NCBI GenBank assembly: GCA_022606425.2
Contig: JAHDVF020000240.1
Location: 2,666,001-2,730,000, forward strand
Direction of reading: 5' to 3'
Origin: Lepidostoma basale
Taxonomy: Eukaryota > Arthropoda > Insecta > Trichoptera > Lepidostomatidae
DNA: 64,000 nucleotides
Numbering within the stretch: the stretch's first letter is position 1; every line of letters begins with the position of its first letter. This document shows, one piece after another, positions 41,801 to 50,713 of this stretch. A program made the position numbers and the translations under genes. The notes beneath the pieces were generated by a model. The model did not search any database, was not told the DNA's origin, and saw only the letters and a list, made by a program, of their open reading frames with translations.

Positions 41801-44800
41801 GTAAAACTCCATATTAAATATGAATGAAAATGTCTGTTTTATAATTGCTTTGCCATGGCCAAATTAAATGTAATGAGAATCAAACATGTAAGTATTTATA
41901 TACTCGAGCTAATGGAGAAGTTTTTCTAAGAAACCCTGATCTGATTCTTCAAGGACTTGTTCAAGGTAGACCCAAAATAAATTGTTCTTCTTTCTGTCCT
42001 ATCACACCTCCGTGGTGCATAGGGCCTCAAGGAACCTTCTCCATCTGACTCTATCCCATGCCTGATGCCTGACATCATACCAAGTGAGGACTGCTGCTTT
42101 AACCTCGTCCTGGTTCTTCTCCAGATGGCTCTAGGTCTGCTTTGCTTCCTCTTTCCACCAACAAGGTACCAGTCTAGTGTGCCCTGAGCAATGCAGGCGG
42201 GGTTCCGTCACAGGGTGTGACCGATCCACAGCCATTTGCGTCTAGCGACATGTTCTCTGATTGGCCTTTCTGGGACCAAAAGATCTTGAATATTTCAATT
42301 GAGTGAAGGCACCTATTTAAAAACACCTGGAGATCTAATAACGTCCATGGTAGATTTCCAAGTCTCACAACCGTACAGCAGTATGCTTTTAACGCTGCTG
42401 TTAAATATTTGGAGCTTGAGCTTTCTTGAAATAATACTGGAACGCCATATAGGACGAAGCATTGCGAAAGCTCCCCTTCCCTTGTTGAGTCTGCTGGCTA
42501 CATCATCTTCCGTACTTCCTGAGCCCGCTATCATACTTCTGAGGTAACAAAAGCTGGTCATGCTCATAAGGGGGATACCGTTGAACAAGAAAAACTGTTC
42601 CATTAGTTCGAATATATAAACACAAAGTTATCACAAAGCATTTATTTAATTATTTCAAAATTATTGTTGCTAGCACCAAATTATAATAATAATAACAAAA
42701 TACTCTACTCATCTAGTTGCCTTCGCTCAATATTCAAGATCTATTGGTCCCAAACAGTGTCAAATGCCATTTTCTGGACCATGGCAGGCGAAAAACCAAT
42801 TAGAGAACAAGTCGCTAGACGCAAATGGCAGTGGATCGGTCACACTCTGAGATGGAACCCAGCCTGCATCGCTCAGGGCACACTAGACTGGTCCCCTATG
42901 GGAGGAAAGAGGAAGCGAGGCAGACCTAGAGCCACCTGGAGAAGAGCCCTGCAGGACGAGGTTAAGGCAACAGGCCTCACTTGAGATGATGTTAGACATC
43001 AGGCATGCGATAGAATCGGGTGGAGATGGTTCCTTGAGACCCTATGCACCACGGAGGTGTGACAGGACAAAAAGAAGAAGAAGAAGACTCACCTATTAAG
43101 GATGTAAAAATGAGAGGTTTCCGCCCATTGGAGTCAGACCACGGTCCCAGGAATAAGCTAATGATGGCTGGGAACACTCCTGTGACTAAAGACTTCCACA
43201 TAACAATCTTGGAGGCATGGTGTTGGATGGTCCCCTCCAGTATTCTGGAATCATTGTCGGACGTATTGGTCGAGGACACGAGGGAAGTGCACACCGTCTC
43301 GTTGAACCCAAATGTGACGGTACATGTACGATAAATAATCAGATTGCTGAATACAGTTTCTGAAACAAAAATTAAATTATTAAATAAATACATTCAGATA
43401 GCAGTATCAAAAAATATATATATAAAATAAAAATTGTACTTTACGAAGCAATTATGATTAGTGTAGTGATTACTAGTGCGTTACAAATCTTTTTATGATA
43501 GATATTCTAATATCTCTATTCTCTATTACCATTTCTTATATCTCTATTCTCTATTATCATTTCTTATATATTTATTCCCTATAATCATTTCTTATATCTC
43601 TGTTCTTTATAATCATATATTTTATCTCTATTCTCTATTATCATTTCTTATTTCTCTATTCTCTGTTATTATTTCTTATATCTCTATTCTCTATTAGCGC
43701 CATTAGCATTGTATTAATTTCTTGTGAGAAATGAATTCAATGCAAACGAAAGCGTTATGAAAAAAAAATTCATTAACCCTTAACGTACCGTGTTCAAAAC
43801 AAAACGCTCGCTCCCATGTGGTCAATTCAGTTTACCGCTAACTTTATCTAAATATCAAGCATATGACTCGATGAATCAAAATTTAATTTATGTCATCTTG
43901 TAGGGAATTTCATTAGGAATAGATCGATATCTATAACATACATGGATTATTTGAAAAACATATCATTATTAATTTTTTTCTGGAACCATGCGATTTCTGA
44001 TATGGAATGCGTCACAGCATACGAGCAACTGACACCAAGTATAAACTTGTCTCCCGCGCCCGCGCCGCCGGCGGGGCGAGACTTTACGAGATTTTACGTA
44101 TGATAAAGGCACCTAGGCAAAATGTATAGTACGTTCAAGACAACGAGTACGTATTAATATTTGTCCCTTTTGGTAAAGTGTTAATATTTTCACAGTTCTG
44201 ATATTATTAAGTTGCGTGCTGCGTTTCCGTCCACAGTCGGTATTATTACGTACCTATGAGAAAGGCCAAACATATAATTTATAATACGTTCAAAACAGCG
44301 AGTAAGTATTTGTCACTTTTGATAAAGTTGTAAATATTAGCAAAACAAATTCTACCTTAACACGAATGAAGGTGAGGGCAGTCTTAAAAAAAATTTTTTT
44401 TTGGGATGAAGGAAGTAATTTTTTGCTTTTTTTTATTACGAAATATTGAGAACACTTTAATGGAGGATTACAATTTTTTTATAATATTAGGGTCCATAGG
44501 TTTTAAGAAAATCAACTTTAAATTGGCAGTGGAAACTCAATTGACCACATGGCAACGCGACGGTTAAGACAGTTTAAACATACGGAGAGAATGATTGAAG
44601 AAAGATGAATAGAGCAAGAAATAGAGGAAAACATGATACCACCAAATCGTCAGAGTTGATGTTGATTGATATGCGTGCATGACTCAATGTACGAATTTGG
44701 TTCCGAAAAAAACAGTGGGGTGGTTCATTCTTTCTGCCTATGCCTGATGATTGTGGTGTGATGGTTAGTTTGTTGGTGATGGTTACATTACAATTACATA

Positions 44801-47800
44801 TACTGATCCAACACGACCTTGACGACCTTGTGTACATTCAACAATAAAATGGCGATAAATTAGATACCTCTCACATGTCACGAGAATCAATATAATATCT
44901 AACATATTACCCTTTACATCGATTTGCCTCACGCTGTAATGATTTAAAGAGTGATTCAACAAAATAATAATAGTAACATCAATTATTTATTTTTTTACAA
45001 AAAATACAATTTTATTTCATTACTATAAATACCATTGATACAATTATAAAATGAGAGTGCAAAGTCATTTCTTCTCAGTATTAAAATCCCCAAATCCTAA
45101 ACAATAACAGAATCCTTACTTTTGAGAAAGAATAATATTAATCAATTATGCAAAGTGTTTATTTTTTATATCCAGGGCCTGGCAGAGCAGACAGTGCAGT
45201 TTTGAAAGGCCGGTACATCCCGTGTGGTGGGGTTAGGAACCTGGGAGTGGTCTCATTGTATCGGGATGGTCTTGCCATGGTTTGGTCCGGACAACGCCGG
45301 GGCTTTGCCGTCGTTTCACGTTTCTTAAAAATGGCCGTTCTGTCATCGCCATCCAGCGGGCCTTTCGGCTGCACTTCAACCTTGGGCGTCATGATACCGT
45401 CCCTCACCGTAACTTAATCGTGACTTGGGTGCGTACATTAGAAGGAACTGGTTCCACACTAAGACCTAGGGGTTTAGGAAGACCCAAAACCGTAAGAACA
45501 CCCGAAAATTTAACGAGAGTGAGAGAAATTATTGAACTGTCAACTAGGCGCTCTGCCCGGAAGCATGCAATTGCATTGGACATTGCTGACCGCTCACTAA
45601 GAAGGATTTTGCATCAAGATTTATCATTCCACCTCTACAAGATTATGATTGTCTAAAAGTTGAAACCTCTTGACTATGAAAACCGCATGAATCGCTTGTA
45701 ATTTCTATTAATTGAATGGGGTGTTTAAGAACGACAGTGTTTTATGAGTATAAACTACATTGTGGGTGCTTTATTGCAAACTCAAAACTTTATGACAAGG
45801 TGGTGCAAATGTGAACTAAACGCCCAATGTCATTGTGACAGATTTGAGTTTTTGTCTGCATTATAAGTACTATTGTATGGAGTCACATTGGACTCCAAGC
45901 TAACTTGGGAAGCACATATCTCAAATAAAGTCATGTCCGCGTCACGAGTCATTAGTGCTCTCCTTCCCATGTTAGGAAAAAACAGCTCTCTAAACACCGA
46001 AAATAAACTCCTGATTTATAAATCTATAATTAGACCCACAATCACCTACGCAGCCCCCATCTGGGGCCAAGCAGCTTAGAGTCACACACATAAACTTCAA
46101 ATCCTGCAAAACAAGGTCATCCGGCTTGCGCTGGGTGCTCCCTTTTGGACCAGGATTACACAACTTCACCTAGAGGCGGGTCTCCCCACTCTAGATCAAC
46201 ACATCCACACACTGGCCGAGCGTTTCTTTCAGGGGGTCGCCACACACCCAAACCCCTCTATAAAAGAAACCTCTAACTACACCCCCGACATTCACTACCG
46301 TCACAAGCGCCCAAAACACATTCTCCTTCAGAGATACACCATGGGCCACACCTCACAGTCACTTCCCTCTTTACCACCAGAACCCCTCCCAACCATCACC
46401 CCCCCAGATCCACCTTAGACGTGTAAAAAAAAAAGTTCCATTAATGTACTATAACTATTTAATGTCCTCCTAATCCTTCCCTCCTTACCCCATCCTACAT
46501 AACATATCCTCATTCCCAACAAAGTCACTTCCAACAGGTGGGGGAGCAATAGCCACCGGGCTGATACTCCCGAATGACAAGATCATAGATAGATAGATAG
46601 ATAGATAGATAGAAGTACTATGGTGAAATATTTTTGTTTTTAAAATTATTTTTTTAATGACTCAAGTGTCCCGGATAATCCGCTTCCCGGTTAACCCGAA
46701 CCTGGAAAATCGGGAGTGTATTGTATAATAATACTTATAGAAAACTGATAGTTTGATCAATATTAAATACTTTGAGCCATCTATTGGCCTATATACTCAT
46801 TGATTGATTAATTAATAAAAAGAGCAATATCAAATTGTATTCTGCATCTTTTGCAAATAAAACAAATGTATTAATGTAGGTCAAAATACTAAATAATGAT
46901 TAAATGTAAGTGTAATCATATTAATTATTAAAAGTAAGTGTTATCAAATTGGGTGAAACATAAGAATAAACCACGGATTCCCAAAATGGTTTTTATGGAC
47001 CTCCTGTGGTGAAGTTGCACTTGCTGGGGGTCTACATCAGCAAGAATAATAATTGGAAGTAAACAAAATTTAAATTGGATACATGAGAACTGTTCGTGAA
47101 TGTCATGAAACACCATGTACATATAATGTACACATAAATGATTTTCAGTTTTGCAATTGAGGGCTGATCATTACAAAGGTGCCAAGTATTATAAACGAGT
47201 TTTTGATCCCAATTGGTGTTAAAAATAGCAAACTAACCATCAAGCTGTCTCTTCGGAGGGGTAGGCAGAAAGATTGGAATTTATTATAATTTAGAATGAT
47301 GAAATTCTTTTAATCCGGAAAAATATATTATCGTGACTCTACTAACATTATAACACAAAAAGGTCAGACGGGCTTGAATGATGAAGTAAGAAAGGAATGT
47401 AAGGAGGATGAATGCGTAATAAAAACAAATTAGGAAAGGGTCACTTAGATGGTTTGGACATATGGAACAAATGGATGAGGGATAAATGGTTAAAAAGATA
47501 TATATTCAAGTAGTGTGAATGGAAAAAGAAGTCGAGGAAGGCCAAGAAAGACATGGCATGACCAAATTAATCAATTACTGAAAGGTGGCCATGTTCGAAG
47601 TAGGAACAATCGACGAGTGTGCATGTCACATTGTGTGAATGTAGAAGAGGCCCGACAGTTATGTCAGGATAGAACAGTATGGCGATCCATTCTCTCTGCC
47701 TACCCCTCCGACGAAACAGCGTGATGGTTAGTTCTCCTTTATCTTCACTTTTGGTAGACTCAGGAATCTGTTATTTCAGGCGGGCCCTCTTGAGACGCTG

Positions 47801-50489
47801 AACTCCAGTTTTCTCTCCACCGTTTCGGAGGTCTTCCTGGTCGGCGTTGTCCGTTTGGCGTTCCATGGAGAGCTATGTATGGTATCCTATTTGAGCTCAT
47901 TCTTTCTACATGTTGATGCCAGTATCGCCATCTTTGACGTCCCCATCTGACCACATCTTCGACCTCGCAGATTTCTCGGATTGCTGTATTCCTAACTCGA
48001 TCACGTAGGGTTTTGCTAGCTATAGCGCGGAGTGTTTTCATCTCGGTTGTACTGAGCATGCTCTTTGTCTTGACAGTGTCTGCCCTCGATTCAATGCCAT
48101 ATGTGAGGATTGGTCGCACACAGGTCTTATAAATGCATACCTAGCTGTCAGTCCTCATGTCCTTGTTTCTCCATATGAAATCTTTCAGGCAGCCTGCAAC
48201 CGCTGCAGCCTTATCTACCTGTGACCTTACTTCTCTGGGGAGGTCATGAGAGCTGTTAGCTTCTGAGATATCTGAATTGGTCTACCTGTTAAATTTTTTC
48301 TTGGCGTACGGAGATTTTGCATCTTAGTTGGTTTCTAGAGATGTCATATACTTAGTTTTTGAGATGGATATGATCATGTTGTATTTAGAGCAGGATTCAT
48401 CAAATGTTGAGAGCATTGTTTGTAAGTCGTCGTGATGGTTAGTCAGTTAGTTAATTAGTTAGAAAAGAAATTGGAATTTGTCTGCAGGGAAAATATGTTG
48501 GGAACCTCCGGTGCACACCTACTAAGTAAAAATTGATAATGTGAGTAGCTTGATAAAGTCCCCAAACACATGACAGTCATATCACTATACTAAAAAAAAA
48601 AAATACCCTATATGCATTGAGATAAAAATTGTAGTATGTATAATGTTGACTCACTGGAAATCAGAGTTCACTTATTCAAACATTGGGCTACAGAATATGA
48701 GTGTCTATCTTATCATGCGGTGGATGCGGAATTGATGCAAATTATGCCAGTATAGAGGATTCCATTATTGAATAATTTGAAATCATACATGTGAAATTAA
48801 ATAAATACATTGTAAACATCACACCTCTTTCTCCGCAGAGGTAGACAGAAAGAATGGACCATCACGCTGTTCTTTTCTGACATACTTCTTTCGATTTCTC
48901 TGATTCCTCACGTGGCTGACATTCAATATTTGATTTATTTGATTGTGTCACATTTTCCTCTGTCTTCCTCTATTTCTAGTTCCGTTTACATATACGCTTT
49001 TATCATCTTTCTTCATTCATTCTTTCCATGTGTCCAAAATGTTCCTTTCATTATTTTTTTAATAACACTTTCATTTAAACTGCACTGATTTCTTACATTT
49101 TCATTTGACACTATATCATATACAGATTTTCGACTCATTTGTCTAAAATATCTCATTTCTACTGCATTAGTCTACTTTGATCCTTCTTTTGCCAGTTCCA
49201 CGCTTCACTTCCATACAGAAGGGTCAGCACAAGAACACCATTGTGCACTGCCATCTTAGCTTTTTTGGATAGGGTTTTGTTTGAAGACAATTTTAAGTGT
49301 TTCGCTTTGTTGCCTGCCCCAACCCTTCTTTCAATATCCCTCTCCACTCGCCCATTCTTTGAAAACATGCTACCTAAATATAAACTCATCTATTTATTCC
49401 AGATTTTCAACATTAACGCTAATGTTACCATAGACTTCCATTTATAATTTGTATTTAAATCTAAATACATATTATTTTTTATTTATTTAAACTAACTAAC
49501 TAACTAACCATCACGCCGTCTCTCCAAAGGGGTAGGCAGAAAGAATGGACTGCCACACTTTTCTTTCCTGACATATTTTTCTCGCTTCCTCAACATTCAT
49601 ACATCGTGTCATGCACGCGCTTCGATTTCTCTGACTCCTCGCATGGCCGACATTCAATATTTGATTTATTTGATCCTGCCACGTTTTCCTTGGTCTTCCT
49701 CTATTTCTGGTTCCATTTACATCATTAACATATAATTTTTTTACCATTCTTTCTTTAATTAACTATTTCTTTAAATATTTCATATTGTTTTTAGTTTTAT
49801 TCAACTTGTTGTTTAGTTTTAACCGGTTTCAGCAACTCGCTGCCAGCACCATAGAAGATGGCAGCAAAGTGCCAAAACCGGTCAAAACTCGAAACAAGTG
49901 AAACAAAATTAAATATATATTATACATATATTTTTTCATTATTTATTTCATACTCCATCAAACATACAATCACATGAAATAGTTGAGAGACATGATTATT
50001 AATAACTTGTTAATTGTGTATATAATGGTTTCAGATTGGAAGAAATTACATTTATAATAATTAACATTAAAAATATTCTATTCAATCAACAACTTCAAAA
50101 TTATAAAACTGTGTTAGTAAAATAAATATTAAAGAAATTATAAGTTTCTCAAAACTATACGTATTAGTTAGACAAATCATAAAAAATGTGCATAATTTAT
50201 TGCATAAAGAATATAATAATAATGTTATTATATTGGGTACTTTAAAAATTATTCAATATTCGTGAATAATTTTATATTCTATGAAGCGTGCATGGCGCGC
50301 AGGTATTTTTTTATTGTAAATAATCAAATAATAATACATCGACATACCTGAAAACGAATACGAAAAGAAGAATACAAAAATAATTATTTCAGTCAGCCTT
50401 CTAGTCCAGTGTGTTGTGGGTTTGATTCCCAGATCAACATATACTTGGGATTCGTAATTTACTGTATTTGATTCTGGCGCGTTTTCCAT
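32863..50489 (-). CDS. SLC46-like major facilitator superfamily transporter
   Basis: A 12-TM plasma-membrane or lysosomal-type solute carrier related to the proton-coupled folate transporter/SLC46 group; the substrate cannot be told. Coding exons in gene order: 50489-50348, 43359-43093, 41379-41205, 39869-39698, 36552-36174, 34527-34287, 32926-32863 (1440 nt, 479 aa). Phases join exactly at every junction. Exon 1 has MENAPESN and a first TM (IIIFVFFFSYSF). Exon 2 has YRTCTVTFGFNETVC, a likely glycosylated first loop, then LGPWSDSNGRKPL, the MFS loop 2-3 motif. Exon 3 holds LMGGLSSLITGCICYVSDVT. Exon 4 begins RMGVLEG. Exon 5 has FVREKLFWTLKEYSMF and exon 6 MRAVYGPTNRAILSKVVPQE, both SLC46-like. 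The tail ends EYDHLAEE. The exon 3 acceptor (ggtaag|GT) is weak and the least certain join. Intron 1 is about 7 kb of repeats. Confidence 0.88.
33060..33135. repeat. Snap-back repeat half, accggtttcgctcccgtcgg type
   Basis: Contains 'cgaaccaaccggtttcgctc' followed by ccgtcggagcttcttcag, one arm of the family seen complete at 49800-49920 and 60087-60185. The second arm was not found nearby. Confidence 0.45.
33471..34262 (+). mobile_element. LINE-A copy interrupted by a SINE
   Basis: From 'gttgaatggcgaaattctgg' (FVYLGSMFTKDGRV-like RT words) through VLTLMYEGEAWNWQKKDES to about 33790. It resumes at about 34040 and ends gtggcgtgatggttagttag. The tRNA-SINE at 33838-34033 splits it. Intron 6 of the SLC46 gene, antisense to it. 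It has the longest 5' extent among the LINE-A copies here. Confidence 0.7.
33838..34033 (-). mobile_element. tRNA-derived SINE
   Basis: The minus strand starts gatgaccttcgtggcagagt, A-box-like, then ggtcccgggttcgattcccg with an exact B box (GGTTCGATTCC). The body words tctttggtctggtgtagaat, cacgtgacaataaaatggcg and acatgtcacgagaatcaata follow. Inserted in LINE-A. Confidence 0.85.
34782..36107. mobile_element. Tigger-like non-autonomous element (copy 1), split by LINE-D
   Basis: TIRs of at least 19 bp are identical: cagttaactcctgattttc at 34782-34800 and its reverse complement at 36089-36107. Further inward 'cggttaatctga' also pairs. Without LINE-D it is about 590 bp and non-coding. A second copy is at about 45700-46735. 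Confidence 0.8.
35133..35861 (-). mobile_element. LINE-D (RTE-like) insertion with 9-bp target duplication
   Basis: A 227-codon minus-strand ORF (35830-35147) encodes the RT C-terminal region: TKEFVYLGSKITWDGRS, VLMYGCETWCLSERDKRR, RARWIGHVIRQEGLL and GRPRREYLEDLL. It ends in a short AGAAGAAG tail. actgcgggt flanks it at 35124-35132 and 35862-35870. The uninterrupted sequence at about 45750 is the empty site. The open frame suggests a young insertion. Confidence 0.85.
36919..37395 (+). mobile_element. LINE-B 3' fragment
   Basis: YGSYPWLYPTLFLLGMLGFN, FFRLIRGYFENSAMLEGV and VPDRYLRQR are shared with the 9085 copy. Stops follow. The tail region ends aataaataaactgata. Intron of SLC46, antisense. 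Confidence 0.75.
37690..37815. repeat. Small snap-back repeat, ccaagtggagcttcat type
   Basis: The word 'gtggagcttcat' (37726) faces 'atgaagctccat' (37764), and the outer ttgttttaaaac-like stretches also pair. Same architecture as the other hairpin repeats. Confidence 0.5.
38205..38275 (+). mobile_element. SINE 3' end with AAT tail
   Basis: Reads ccctttacatcgatttggct, then gcgctgtaatgatgtaagga and ttcaacaaaataataataat, the SINE 3' end with a trinucleotide tail. Confidence 0.65.
38281..38552. repeat. Long inverted repeat with 110-bp arms
   Basis: Left arm from 38281 (gcctggcttgcgtaagaaat) pairs with the right arm ending at 38552 over about 110 bp with few mismatches. The loop is about 55 bp. 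No ORF. Single-arm relatives are at 5590-5690 and 56500-56620. Confidence 0.9.
39281..39600. mobile_element. TTAA-flanked MITE, copy 2
   Basis: A 320-bp element between ttaa copies at 39277-39280 and 39601-39604, beginning ccgccctacc and ending ggtagggtgg. Interior matches 17876-18168 in reverse. Confidence 0.8.
39921..40570 (-). mobile_element. LINE-A copy interrupted by LINE-E
   Basis: Tail ctaactaactagccatcaca at 39926, then LINE-A words. Broken at about 40046 by LINE-E and resumed at about 40433 (atttgatcagaccatgtttt). Similar attgattaa words flank the insert. Confidence 0.6.
40047..40432 (+). mobile_element. LINE-E 3' fragment nested in LINE-A
   Basis: Open for 67 codons: MERAMLGTSLRDRVRNDTVR, WQWAGHVARSSDEKWTRRL and LTWRPWM. 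After a stop it continues GRPQLQWKDDL and ITWMQSAQDR, ending gaggaagaagaag. Intron of the SLC46 gene. Confidence 0.7.
41984..42605 (-). mobile_element. LINE-C copy, minus strand
   Basis: Minus-strand ORF pieces FLFNGIPLMSMTSFCYLRSM, LNKGRGAFAMLRPIWRSSII and LLYGCETWKSTMDVI, then degraded HTL and LDWYL words. The 3' end is at about 41984 (cctccgtggtgcatagg). It extends further 5' than the other LINE-C copies. Same strand as the SLC46 gene, intron 2. Confidence 0.75.
42715..43086 (+). mobile_element. LINE-C copy ending beside a splice donor
   Basis: Encodes CLRSIFKIYWSQTVSNAIFW, KWQWIGHTLRWNPACIAQGT and GRPRATWRRALQDE, a stop, and a 3' end gtgtgacaggac followed by aaaaagaagaagaagaag. The tail stops next to the donor of SLC46 exon 2. 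Antisense to the gene. Confidence 0.8.
43510..43695. repeat. 28-bp minisatellite, about 6.7 units
   Basis: Unit resembles atatctctattctctattat plus catttctt, tandemly repeated with point differences. The open frame across it is a by-product of composition. Confidence 0.9.
43784..44563. mobile_element. TTAA-flanked element with inverted subterminal repeat
   Basis: ttaa at 43780-43783 and 44564-44567. The word catgtggtcaatt near the left end (43816) recurs inverted (aattgaccacatg) near the right end (44539). No ORF of note. Probably a piggyBac-like non-autonomous copy. Confidence 0.55.
44568..44780 (+). mobile_element. Decayed LINE-A 3' end
   Basis: The words 'cagtttaaacatacggagag', 'gaagaaagatgaatag' and tgtggtgtgatggttagttt keep LINE-A order with deletions. 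Followed closely by a SINE fragment. Confidence 0.55.
44843..44970 (+). mobile_element. SINE body and 3' end
   Basis: acaataaaatggcgataaat, then cacatgtcacgagaatcaat, then ctttacatcgatttgcctca and ttcaacaaaataataatagt. Lacks the tRNA head. Confidence 0.65.
45160..45700 (+). pseudogene. DUF4817-type transposase fragment
   Basis: An ORF (45282-45656) reads NGRSVIAIQRAFRLHFNL, an RPRGLGRPKTVRTPEN segment, SARKHAIALDIADRSLRRIL and HQDLSFHLYKI, with MNR words after the stop. This is the DNA-binding and linker part of a mariner-like transposase common in insects. The catalytic domain is absent and the N-terminus is frameshifted. Different lineage from 812-1300 and 31591-32489. Confidence 0.7.
45700..46735. 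mobile_element. Tigger-like element (copy 2), split by a jockey-like LINE
   Basis: Shares with copy 1 (34782-36107) the words 'cttgtaatttc', 'ttaattgaa', 'aacgccgaatgtcattgtga'-like and the right end ggttaacccgaacctggaaa. The left TIR is lost. LINE insertion at 45873-46611. Confidence 0.7.
45873..46611 (+). mobile_element. Jockey-like LINE 3' fragment with GATA tail
   Basis: Translation: GVTLDSKLTWEAHISNK, IIRPTITYAAPIWGQAA, a stop, then LQILQNKVIRLALGAPFW and QLHLEAGLPTLDQHI, which are jockey-clade RT C-terminal words. The 3' end is followed by about six GATA units. aagtactat flanks it on both sides. The empty site is at about 36000 in copy 1. Confidence 0.85.
47155..47230. mobile_element. 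MITE half, gggctgatcattacaaaggt type
   Basis: Matches one end of the element at 58989-59396: 'ctgatcattacaaaggtgcc' and 'tttttgatcccaattggtgt'. Cut off by a LINE-A tail at about 47230. Confidence 0.5.
47350..47733 (+). mobile_element. LINE-A 3' fragment
   Basis: RWFGHMEQMDEG-like, then GKRSRGRPRKTWHDQINQLL, CVNVEEARQLC and SILSAYPSDETA-stop, ending gcgtgatggttagtt. Its tail resumes at 48431 after the LINE-F insertion. Confidence 0.75.
47733..48430 (-). mobile_element. LINE-F (RTE-like) nested in the LINE-A tail
   Basis: The minus strand encodes MRPILTYGIESRADTVKTKS, EMKTLRAIASKTLRDRVRN, RWRYWHQHVERMSSNRIP and GRPPKRWRENW. It is flanked by cgtgatggttagt at 47720-47732 and 48431-48443 (13 bp). 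5' part holds further frame-broken RT words. Confidence 0.8.
48826..49440 (-). mobile_element. LINE-A copy
   Basis: Minus strand: LYLGSMFSKNGRVERDIERR, KMAVHNGVLVLTLLYGSEAW and NWQKKDQSRLMQ, then 3' words. Together with 33471 it shows more of the upstream LINE-A coding region. Tail lost. Confidence 0.7.
49490..49760 (-). mobile_element. LINE-A 3' fragment with clean GTTA tail
   Basis: A 78-codon open frame: MVKKLYVNDVNGTRNRGRP, TWQDQINQILNVGHARSQ, CMTRCMNVEEARKICQE and SILSAYPFGETA-stop, then gtgatggttagttagttagt. One of the best-preserved LINE-A 3' ends. Confidence 0.8.
49800..49925. repeat. Snap-back repeat, accggtttcagcaactcgct type
   Basis: 'taaccggtttcagcaactcg' with ctgccagcacc faces gatggcagcaaagtgcca and aaaccggtcaaaac. 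The outer cttgttgtttagttttaacc and gtcaaaactcgaaacaag also pair. Intron 1 of SLC46. Confidence 0.7.
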
Positions 50490-50713
50490 TGTAATGATAA
50501 TAACTGTCTAGCAAACGAATAAACTTAATTAGAACATAATTTTAAATTGCGTATTAGAAAAATGAACAGTGAAAATAAACAATGTAAAAAACACGAGCGT
50601 TCGCTAGGTGTAAACTAGTTATTGTAACAAAAAAAATTAAAACTTCATAATCATCTGTCAACGAACTTAATCAAAGAGTAACTTATCTTCAACAATCTGA
50701 AGTTATCTGACAG

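Noticed and set aside
43510..43695. Tandem 28-bp repeats resembling a CRISPR array
   Set aside because: Units are directly adjacent without spacers, drift in sequence, and lie in a eukaryotic intron.
43476..43697. 73-codon ORF rich in Tyr, Leu and Ile (SILYYHFLYLYS...)
   Set aside because: It is a translation of the minisatellite; with a 28-bp unit the frame shifts each repeat and nothing resembles a protein family.
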